Shown: positions 1 through 5,043 of the stretch, in pieces
Layout: every line of letters begins with the position of its first letter
Numbering within the stretch: the first letter of the stretch is position 1
NCBI GenBank assembly: GCA_013696275.1
Contig: JACCYW010000008.1
Location: 1-6,746 of the forward strand
Length of the DNA: 6,746 nt
Direction: 5' to 3'
Source of the DNA: Chloroflexota bacterium
GTDB taxonomy: Bacteria > Chloroflexota > Limnocylindria > Limnocylindrales > CSP1-4
The notes under the pieces: model-generated
Told to the model about the DNA's origin: nothing
Databases searched by the model: none
What the model saw: only the letters and a program-made list of their open reading frames with translations
Made by a program: the position numbers and the translations under genes

Positions 1-662
1 GCGATCTCCTCTGGCGTCGCGAATCGGCCAAGTGGTGTGCGGTCGGCGATCTGGCTCTTGAGCTCCTCGGGCAGGTCCTGGGTCAACTCGGTGAGCACGA
101 AACCAGGTGCCAGAGCGTTGACCGTGATGCCGCGGGAGCCGAGCTCCCGGGCGGTCGCCTTGGTCAGGCCGATCAGACCGGCCTTGGCCGACGAATAGTT
201 GGCCTGGCCGATCTGGCCCGCCTGGCCGGAGACGCTGGTGATGTTGATGATGCGCCCCGAGCGTGCCTTGAGCATCGGCCGGGTGACCGCCTTGATGGTG
301 TAGAAGGCGCTGAAGAGGTTCGTCTCCAGCACCTCGCGCCAGGCATCGACGCCCATCCGCATGATCAGATCATCGCGCGTGATACCGGCGTTGTTGACAA
401 GGATGTCGACCTTGCCGAAGGCTTCCATGGCCGCCTTGATGAGGGCTTCGGCGGCCGCCGGATCGCGCGCGTCGCCCTGCACAGGGAGTGCCCGCCGGCC
501 GCACGCTTCGACCCCCTGCCGCGCCTCTTCGGCAGCCGCCGTGTTGTCCCGGTAGGAGAAGCACACATCGGCACCGCGCTCGGCCAGGCGGACCGAGATG
601 GCCCTGCCGATGCCACGCGACCCGCCGGTCACGACCGCACTCTTGCCGGTCAGGTCGATCAC
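1..662 (-). CDS. fabG: 3-oxoacyl-ACP reductase FabG, 3' end outside window
   Basis: This encodes the NADPH-dependent short-chain dehydrogenase that reduces beta-ketoacyl-ACP to beta-hydroxyacyl-ACP in cytosolic FAS-II. The visible 220 codons begin MIDLTGKSAVVTGGSRGIG, with the TGxxxGIG nucleotide-binding loop at residues 12-19. NNAG is at 90-93, and the catalytic set is N115, S143, Y156 and K160 (YSSAK). NALAPGF follows near residues 190-196. FabG is usually about 245-250 residues, so roughly 25-30 C-terminal residues lie beyond position 1. The start is GTG at 662-660, because no in-frame ATG precedes the Rossmann strand and a GAGGTG Shine-Dalgarno sits 8 bases upstream. The start overlaps the vapC stop as GTGA, which predicts translational coupling to the toxin gene. 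Family and function are secure. That this copy is the main housekeeping FabG is inferred from its operon. Confidence 0.95.
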   Translation of the reverse strand, partial: MIDLTGKSAVVTGGSRGIGRAISVRLAERGADVCFSYRDNTAAAEEARQGVEACGRRALPVQGDARDPAAAEALIKAAMEAFGKVDILVNNAGITRDDLIMRMGVDAWREVLETNLFSAFYTIKAVTRPMLKARSGRIINITSVSGQAGQIGQANYSSAKAGLIGLTKATARELGSRGITVNALAPGFVLTELTQDLPEELKSQIADRTPLGRFATPEEI

Positions 663-1057
663 AGCCGCATCACCTCGAAGCCGGCCGCCGCGAAGTCATC
701 ATCGAAGGTCAGCACCTGGCTGACCTTGCTCGTACGCATGAAGGCGAAGCTTGTGGCATCCACGAAGCTGTACTCGCGCTCATCCCGGCGGCGCAGCCAG
801 CGCAGCGCCAGATCCTCCGATCCGGGCGTCACGTAGGACACAGAAGCGCGTCGCGAGTCATGCAGGGCATCGAGCAGAGAGACCGCTGGCCGGTGGCCAT
901 AACGTCGCCTGATGAACGTCCACGCCTCCCCGCGCACGTGGTTGGTGGTCACGAGTCGGTCGTTACCGTGACGGCCTAGCAACTCTCGCGCCTCCGCGTG
1001 ATGTCCATCCCGGGTCGCCATGAGGGCGACCCAGAAGGACGTGTCCACGAAGATCAA
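659..1057 (-). CDS. vapC: VapC-type PIN-domain toxin ribonuclease
   Basis: This is a 132-residue single-domain PIN protein, the usual size for VapC toxins, which are Mg2+-dependent ribonucleases neutralised by VapB. The acidic quartet is visible: D5 in the opening FVDTSFW, E44 in the segment VRGEAW, D100 in SFVDATSF, and D119 (possibly D121) in TFDDDF. No active-site residue appears missing, so the product should be catalytically competent. The start is TTG at 1057-1055, overlapping the vapB stop as TTGA, with no obvious Shine-Dalgarno. Toxin translation therefore probably depends on vapB translation. The 3' end overlaps fabG as GTGA. Its RNA target cannot be read from the sequence. An alternative is a domesticated PIN nuclease acting as a local regulator of the operon rather than an addiction toxin. 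Confidence 0.9.
   Translation of the reverse strand: MIFVDTSFWVALMATRDGHHAEARELLGRHGNDRLVTTNHVRGEAWTFIRRRYGHRPAVSLLDALHDSRRASVSYVTPGSEDLALRWLRRRDEREYSFVDATSFAFMRTSKVSQVLTFDDDFAAAGFEVMRL
671..676 (-). promoter_or_regulatory. Ribosome binding site of fabG inside the vapC 3' end
   Basis: On the minus strand GAGGTG lies 8 bases before the fabG GTG, within the codons for the last residues of VapC (FEVMRL). It supports the GTG start. It also means ribosomes finishing vapC pass over the fabG initiation region. An ATG at 670-668 is nearer but is out of the fabG frame. Confidence 0.6.
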
Positions 1058-1290
1058 GCGTCCGGCCGCTGCCCATAGAGCACGTCGTCGATGCTCGACG
1101 AGTCGTTCCGGTCACCCTCCACCGACCCGACCAGCTGCCACAGCGGATCATCAGTGATGGGCGGTACCGGCGTGATGCGCTCGCCCACGAAACGCCTGAT
1201 GAGAGCGGCCTTGGACGTTCCCTCGCGAGCTGCCTGGATCTCCAGTGCGGCGTCCATCTCTTCTTCCAGCATCATCTGGAATCTTCTCAT
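1054..1290 (-). CDS. vapB: VapB-type antitoxin, ribbon-helix-helix-like
   Basis: This is a 78-residue protein beginning MRRFQMMLEEEMDAAL. The opening RRFQMML looks like the DNA-contacting beta strand of a ribbon-helix-helix fold. It is followed by two helices, the second (TSKAALIRRFVGERI) being typical of CopG/Arc-like antitoxins. The C-terminal part contains DDPLWQLVG and a final SIDDVLYG. That pattern is common in antitoxins encoded with PIN toxins and is the likely VapC-binding and neutralising tail. The ATG at 1290-1288 is preferred because it begins just before the strand. An in-frame TTG at 1308 would add six residues (MVYPPS), which look unrelated to the fold. Neither start has a Shine-Dalgarno, so a leaderless transcript is possible. 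Two consecutive AGA codons and lower GC at the 5' end differ from the neighbouring genes and are compatible with horizontal acquisition. The stop overlaps the vapC start by TTGA. Confidence 0.82.
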   Translation of the reverse strand: MRRFQMMLEEEMDAALEIQAAREGTSKAALIRRFVGERITPVPPITDDPLWQLVGSVEGDRNDSSSIDDVLYGQRPDA

Positions 1291-1326
1291 CGATGGAGGA
1301 TACACCAACGCACTGATGGAGGTGTA
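1288..1326 (-). promoter_or_regulatory. Candidate vapB promoter and autoregulatory operator
   Basis: The only sizeable intergenic stretch in the window holds two kinds of symmetry. A 12-bp direct repeat (plus-strand CACTGATGGAGG at 1311-1322, CATCGATGGAGG at 1288-1299, 10 of 12 identical) is spaced by 23 bp, about two helical turns. An inverted repeat TACACC (1301-1306) / GGTGTA (1321-1326) has a 14-base centre. On the minus strand TATCCT (1302-1297) could be a -10 element placing the start of transcription at the vapB ATG. No good -35 is seen. RHH antitoxins usually bind such repeats over their own promoters. The promoter call is weak; the repeats are directly visible. Confidence 0.35.
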
Positions 1327-1335
1327 ACCACCCCG

Positions 1336-2544
1336 CTACGCCGGTACCTTGCGCTTGGCATGATCCGGCTCGCCGGGGACCACATCGTCCAACGGCACCT
1401 GGGGACCGTCCCGCGCCTCCAGCACCGCCATCAGCCGGGCCGGCATGGGGTCGACCGAATCCCAGTCGAGCGGAGCCCTGACCGACGCGACCGGCACCAC
1501 GTCCAGCGCGCGCCGGCCATGAGCCGGATCGGCCGTCCACTCGACGGCCGCGGCGCCACTGGTGAAGCCAGCCCCGAAGGCGACCATGACGATCTTGTCG
1601 CCGATCTGGACGCGACCCGAATCGACCGCCTCGGCCAACGCGATGCCGACCGAAGCAGCCGACGTATTCCCGTATCGCTCGACGTTCACGAACATCTTGT
1701 CCATCGACAGCCCGAGACCCTTGGCCACCGACTCGATGAACCGGACGTTCGCCTGGTGGGGGATGAAGAGGGCCACCTCGTCGGGTTCCCAGCCGGCTCG
1801 CTCGATGGCCTTGAGGGCCGAGGTCGCCAGCGTCTTGGTGGCGTAGCGGTAGGTCTCCTTGCCTTCCATGCGCACGTAGTGCTCGCCGCGCTGGATCGTC
1901 TCCGCCGAGGACGGGCTCTTGGAGCCGCCGGAGGGCAGCCAGATCATATAGGCACCATCGGGGTCGGTGGTCAGCTCCATCCCGGCCATGCCGCCACCCT
2001 CCTCATCCGAGGCGGACACGACCACCGCGCCGGCTCCGTCGCCGAACAGGATCGACGTGTTGCGGTCGGTGAAATCCAGGAAGCGGGTGAGTAGCTCGGC
2101 GCCGATGACGAGCACGTGGCGATAAGCGCCGCTGCGGATATACGCATCGGCCGTGGCATAGGCGAACACGAAGCCTGAGCAGGCAGCCATGACATCGAAG
2201 GCGGCCGCGCGCGAGTTGCCGATGGCTTCCTTGACCAGCGCCGCCGTCGACGGCATCCAGTAGTCGGGCGTGAGCGTTCCCACCAGGATGAGGTCGATGT
2301 CGTCAGCCGCCAGGCCAGCCACCGCGATGGCTCGCTTGCCGGCCACCGCGGCGAGCGTCGCGGTCGTCTCGTGCGGCGCGGCCATGCGCCGTTCGCGGAT
2401 GCCTGTCCGCGTCCGGATCCACTCGTCCGATGTGTCGACCAGCTTCTCCAGGTCACGGTTGCTGAGCACGCGTTCTGGGGCATAGTGGCCCCAGCCCGTG
2501 ATACGCACGCTGCGCGGCAGCGTGCCGGCAGCGGGTCTGCTCAT
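1336..2544 (-). CDS. fabH: 3-oxoacyl-ACP synthase III FabH with C-terminal extension
   Basis: FabH condenses an acyl-CoA primer, commonly acetyl-CoA, with malonyl-ACP to start fatty acid chains. The thiolase-fold enzyme is complete. DTSDEWIRTRTGI is at residues 37-49. The catalytic triad is C122 (AACSGF), H263 (PHQAN) and N293 (YGNTSAAS), and GDGAGAV is at 168-174. Residues 1-336 cover the usual enzyme (about 320 residues in E. coli), ending GAGFTSGAAAVEW. A further 66 residues follow (1536-1339), rich in Asp, Pro, Val and Arg, with no motif I recognise. The ATG at 2544 is followed by MSRPAAGTLPRSVRITGWG. It has no Shine-Dalgarno but overlaps the stop of a 7-codon mini-ORF, suggesting coupled initiation. 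The gene lies 16 bases after accB. KAS III function is firm; primer preference cannot be told. Confidence 0.96.
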   Translation of the reverse strand: MSRPAAGTLPRSVRITGWGHYAPERVLSNRDLEKLVDTSDEWIRTRTGIRERRMAAPHETTATLAAVAGKRAIAVAGLAADDIDLILVGTLTPDYWMPSTAALVKEAIGNSRAAAFDVMAACSGFVFAYATADAYIRSGAYRHVLVIGAELLTRFLDFTDRNTSILFGDGAGAVVVSASDEEGGGMAGMELTTDPDGAYMIWLPSGGSKSPSSAETIQRGEHYVRMEGKETYRYATKTLATSALKAIERAGWEPDEVALFIPHQANVRFIESVAKGLGLSMDKMFVNVERYGNTSAASVGIALAEAVDSGRVQIGDKIVMVAFGAGFTSGAAAVEWTADPAHGRRALDVVPVASVRAPLDWDSVDPMPARLMAVLEARDGPQVPLDDVVPGEPDHAKRKVPA

Positions 2545-2564
2545 GACGGCTGAAGCTCGATCAT
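2541..2564 (-). CDS. Seven-codon mini-ORF linking accB to fabH
   Basis: ATG at 2564-2562 overlaps the accB TGA as ATGA. The frame reads MIELQPS and stops at 2543-2541, where its own TGA overlaps the fabH ATG as ATGA. The peptide mimics the last residues of AccB (LIEVEPS) because the two sit on tandem copies of the same 20 bp. A GAGG lies 10 bases before its ATG, whereas the matching site before fabH reads GAGC. It could act as a relay that hands terminating ribosomes from accB to fabH. Whether it is translated is not shown. Confidence 0.4.
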   Translation of the reverse strand: MIELQPS

Positions 2565-2580
2565 GACGGCTCGACCTCGA
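2541..2580. repeat. 20-bp tandem duplication at the accB/fabH junction
   Basis: Positions 2541-2560 and 2561-2580 match at 17 of 20 bases. Both begin TCATGACGGCT and both end CTCGA on the plus strand. Identity ends abruptly on both sides. The accB-proximal copy carries the accB stop and the fabH-proximal copy carries the fabH start. The simplest reading is duplication of a single stop/start junction followed by three substitutions. Confidence 0.85.
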
Positions 2581-3016
2581 TGAGTGGCTGCCTCTGCTTG
2601 ACCAGCGCCCCGCTTTCCGCGGCGATCCGGCGCACCGTGCCGGTCGTGTCGCTCTTGATCTCGTTGAACAGCTTCATCGCTTCTATGAGCCCGATGACCT
2701 GGCCAATGCTGACCTGGCCGCCTTCGCGCACGTATGGCGCTGCATCCGGCGAGGGTGACAGGTAGAAGATGCCGGTGAGCGGTGCCAGTACGGCATGCAG
2801 TCGCTCATCGGCCAGCTGCTCATCGGTCGGCTGCCCATCGGCTGCTCGGGGTGGCGTAGCCGCGGCTGGCGCCAGTGGCGTCAGTGCGGATGGTCGCGCT
2901 AGCCGCAGCATCGTGCCGCCGGCCGCCACTTCCAGCTCGGCCAGATCCGACCCGACGAGCAGAGCCTCGAAGCGATCGATGAGCATCAGCAGGTCGCCCG
3001 CTTCGTCCGGTGCCAC
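2561..3016 (-). CDS. accB: Biotin carboxyl carrier protein of acetyl-CoA carboxylase
   Basis: AccB carries biotin between biotin carboxylase and carboxyltransferase in acetyl-CoA carboxylase. The 151-residue product has the standard layout. The N-terminal AccB region (about 8-41) contains LLMLIDRFEALL and SDLAELEVAAGG. A flexible Ala/Pro/Asp linker (about 42-75) follows. The biotinyl domain (about 76-150) has the thumb-like segment FYLSPSPDAAPYV and the biotinylation motif IEAMKLFNEIKSD, with the modified lysine predicted at K115. Length is close to E. coli AccB (156). The GTG start at 3016-3014 is backed by GGAAGG seven bases upstream, 3 bases after the fabF stop. The linker contains a threefold pentapeptide repeat. 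accB is not next to accC as it is in many bacteria: fabZ, the phosphoesterase and fabF lie between them. Confidence 0.95.
   Translation of the reverse strand: MAPDEAGDLLMLIDRFEALLVGSDLAELEVAAGGTMLRLARPSALTPLAPAAATPPRAADGQPTDEQLADERLHAVLAPLTGIFYLSPSPDAAPYVREGGQVSIGQVIGLIEAMKLFNEIKSDTTGTVRRIAAESGALVKQRQPLIEVEPS
2798..2842. repeat. 15-bp x 3 tandem repeat in the accB linker
   Basis: Three consecutive 15-base units (2798-2812, 2813-2827, 2828-2842) each differ from the next at three positions. They are in frame and encode ADGQP, TDEQL and ADERL, residues 59-73 of AccB. They fall in the flexible linker before the biotinyl domain, where length changes are tolerated. Confidence 0.75.
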
Positions 3017-3019
3017 CGG

Positions 3020-4300
3020 TCAGCCTTCCCATCGACGCAGGAGCAGGCAACTGTTCTGGCCACCGAAGCCGAAGGCGTCGACGAGGGCCACCCGCGCATC
3101 GCGCACCCGAGCCTTCAGCGGCGTCAGATCCAGGTCGCCCACGCCCGGGTCCGGGTCGGTCAGGTTGAGCGTCGGCGGGACGCATCCCTCGATGAGCGTC
3201 ATGACCGCGGCTACGGTGGCGATGGCACCGGCCGCGCCGAGCGTGTGACCGATGGCACCCTTGGTGGCGGTGATGCTCACCTGGCTGGCGTGATCGCCCA
3301 GCAGCGAGCGGATGGCGGCCAGCTCGGCCATGTCGCCCTCCGGCGTGCTGGTGGCGTGAGCGCTGATGACATCGACTTCCGATGGATCGACACCCGCCTT
3401 GGTCAGCGCCCGTCGGCTGGCCCGCAGGGCTCCCGAACCGCCGGCCGCCGGCAGTGTGATGTGGCTCGCATCAGCGGTCGCACCGTAGCCCGCCAACTCG
3501 GCCAGGATGCGTGCTCCGCGCCGGTCTGCATGAGCCCGTTCCTCCAGGATCACCACGGCCGCGCCCTCTGCGCAGACGAACCCGTCGCGACCGGAGTCGA
3601 AGGGCCTGCTCGCCCCCGCCGGGTCGTCGTTGCGAGTCGACAGGGCACGCATCGCCCCGAACCCGCCGATGGTCACCTCGTGCACAGCCGTCTCTGTCCC
3701 GCCCGCGAACATGACCTCCGCGTCGCCGCGCCGGATGGTCTCGAATGCTTCGCCGATGGCGTGACCGGCGGATGCGCAGGCACTGACGGCAGCGTAGTTG
3801 GGGCCCTGGGCACCCGTGCTGATGGAGACCTGGCCGGACGCCATATTGCCGATGACCATGGGGATGAAGAAGGGGGACAGCCGCTGTGGGCCTCGGGTCG
3901 CCCAGATGTGGACCTGCTCCATGAACGTAGCCGTGCCGCCCAGACCGGTCCCGATGATGACGCCGGTAGCCTCCGCCAGCTCCCCCTCCAGACGCTCGGG
4001 CAGACCCGCCTGCAGCATGGCCTCTCGTGTCGCGACCACCGCGAACTGCGTGTAGCGGTCGTTGCGGCGCAGTTCCTTGCGATCGAAGACGTGACCAGCA
4101 TCGAAGTCGGGCACCTCGCCGGCCATCTTGCTATCGACCCGGGCCGGGTCGAAGAGGGTCGTCGACCGGACGCCCGACTCACCCGCCACCAGATTGCGCC
4201 AGTAGGTCTCCACGCCGGAACCCAGCGGGGTCACCGCACCCATGCCGGTGATGACGACCTGGCGGACCGGCCTGCCGTCCTGTGACGGCCCCTGGTTCAT
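3020..4300 (-). CDS. fabF: 3-oxoacyl-ACP synthase II FabF
   Basis: FabF is the elongating beta-ketoacyl-ACP synthase, condensing acyl-ACP with malonyl-ACP. The 426-residue product is full length for the family (about 410-420). It shows ITGMGAVTPLG at 17-27, the nucleophile C175 in VSACASAGHAIG, H315 in SAHATSTPEGD, K347 and H352 in TKGAIGHTLGAAG, and the late glycine-rich FGFGGQN. The Cys-His-His set is intact, so it is a condensing enzyme rather than a chain-length-factor paralogue, which would lack the cysteine. NxHGTSTP is changed to SAHATSTP, a mild variation. The ATG at 4300 overlaps the phosphoesterase stop as ATGA and no strong Shine-Dalgarno is visible, so coupled translation is likely. 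accB follows after 3 bases. There is no acpP directly before it, unlike the common acpP-fabF order. Confidence 0.96.
   Translation of the reverse strand: MNQGPSQDGRPVRQVVITGMGAVTPLGSGVETYWRNLVAGESGVRSTTLFDPARVDSKMAGEVPDFDAGHVFDRKELRRNDRYTQFAVVATREAMLQAGLPERLEGELAEATGVIIGTGLGGTATFMEQVHIWATRGPQRLSPFFIPMVIGNMASGQVSISTGAQGPNYAAVSACASAGHAIGEAFETIRRGDAEVMFAGGTETAVHEVTIGGFGAMRALSTRNDDPAGASRPFDSGRDGFVCAEGAAVVILEERAHADRRGARILAELAGYGATADASHITLPAAGGSGALRASRRALTKAGVDPSEVDVISAHATSTPEGDMAELAAIRSLLGDHASQVSITATKGAIGHTLGAAGAIATVAAVMTLIEGCVPPTLNLTDPDPGVGDLDLTPLKARVRDARVALVDAFGFGGQNSCLLLRRWEG
3024..3029 (-). promoter_or_regulatory. Ribosome binding site of accB
   Basis: GGAAGG on the minus strand lies seven bases before the accB GTG, inside the last codons of fabF. 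It is the main support for choosing GTG at 3016 as the accB start. Confidence 0.55.
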
Positions 4301-5043
4301 CTGATGAAGCGCCCCGTTCGGACGGTGGCGGCGCGATATACATCGCCAGGCAGGCCGCGCTCGGATAGCTCGTCCGCCACCGACTGGGCGTCGTAGGAGG
4401 TGCGAAAGAGTTCCGCCCGCGGTTCGCTGCCATCGACCGTCAGAAGCGCCCAGGCAGCCCCTGGGTCGCCGTCGAAGGCGTAGCCACAGGAGCCCGGATT
4501 ACAGATCAGCTTGCGGCCCAGCTCGCGCACATCGGCCACGTGGGTGTGGCCGCAGCAGATGACGCGGGCATCCGTCCGCGTCACCCGTTCCACCGTCAGC
4601 GACGGGTCGAGGTCGACCGCCAGCCCGCTCGTCTGCGAGCCAGGCGAGGCATGACAGACCAGGACCATATGATCGCCCAACTCGAGGCGCCGTTCAGCCG
4701 GCAGGCGGCGCAGCCATTCGAGTTCATCGGCGGCCAGCGAATCGTGGGCCCACTCGGCCGCCGCACGGTGCGCCGCGGGCACCTCTTCCATCCACGGGAA
4801 CGCGGCCGAGTAGTCATGATCGGCGACCGCGATGTCGGTGTTGCCCTGGATGACCAGGGCGCCGGCCGTCGACTCCAGATCGCGCAGCCGGCCGATGACG
4901 GCACTCGGGCGAGGCCCGTTCAGGACCAGGTCGCCGGTGATGGCGATGACATCGGGCCGCTGGCGCACGACGTCGTTGAGTGCCGCCTCGAGGGCCAGGT
5001 CATTGCCATGGATGTCGCCCAGCAGGGCTACACGGGTGACCAT
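4297..5043 (-). CDS. Calcineurin-like metallophosphoesterase (YfcE-like)
   Basis: This is a 248-residue two-metal phosphoesterase. All core motifs are present: GDIHGN (D10, H12, N14), GDLVLNGP (D38), GNTD (N68, in place of the common GNH), CHASP (H131) and GHTH (H166, H168). It continues to NPGSCGYAFDGDPGAAWALL. There is no signal peptide or membrane segment, so the protein is cytosolic. The substrate cannot be named from sequence, since the family includes phosphodiesterases, nucleotidases and protein phosphatases. The gene overlaps fabZ by one base (TGATG) and fabF by four (ATGA), so it is fully built into the FAS-II transcript. That suggests, without proving, a role linked to acyl carrier protein, CoA or nucleotide by-products of the pathway. 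Many relatives I recall have NPGSVGQPRDGDP; here the QPR part reads YAF, which may alter substrate choice. Confidence 0.88.
   Translation of the reverse strand: MVTRVALLGDIHGNDLALEAALNDVVRQRPDVIAITGDLVLNGPRPSAVIGRLRDLESTAGALVIQGNTDIAVADHDYSAAFPWMEEVPAAHRAAAEWAHDSLAADELEWLRRLPAERRLELGDHMVLVCHASPGSQTSGLAVDLDPSLTVERVTRTDARVICCGHTHVADVRELGRKLICNPGSCGYAFDGDPGAAWALLTVDGSEPRAELFRTSYDAQSVADELSERGLPGDVYRAATVRTGRFIR

Noticed and set aside
365..616. Minus-strand 83-codon frame inside fabG
   Set aside because: It is an out-of-frame shadow. The true fabG frame starts at GTG 662 and runs open to position 1 with all SDR motifs.
668..670. ATG just upstream of fabG as its start
   Set aside because: It is in the vapC frame (the Met of the terminal VMRL) and meets a stop after two more codons. 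It is not in the fabG frame.
1291..1308. Six extra residues on VapB from a TTG start at 1308
   Set aside because: The added MVYPPS does not fit an RHH N-terminus, and the codons overlap the repeat-rich putative operator. ATG at 1290 is more likely, though not proven.
659..1335. vapBC as part of a transposon or integron cassette
   Set aside because: No transposase, attC-like site, target-site duplication or terminal inverted repeats were seen around the module.
1360..2094. Plus-strand open frame of 244 codons opposite fabH
   Set aside because: Antisense shadow of fabH with low-complexity His/Arg/Gly composition and no family signature. Same explanation as for fabF.
1971..2483. Minus-strand 170-codon frame inside fabH
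   Set aside because: Ser/Arg/Trp-rich out-of-frame translation within a fully intact fabH; a compositional shadow.
3245..4285. Plus-strand open frame of 346 codons opposite fabF
   Set aside because: It lies wholly antisense to a complete FabF with intact catalytic residues. Its translation is rich in Arg, Gly and Asp with no recognisable motif, as expected for stop-poor antisense frames in GC-rich DNA.
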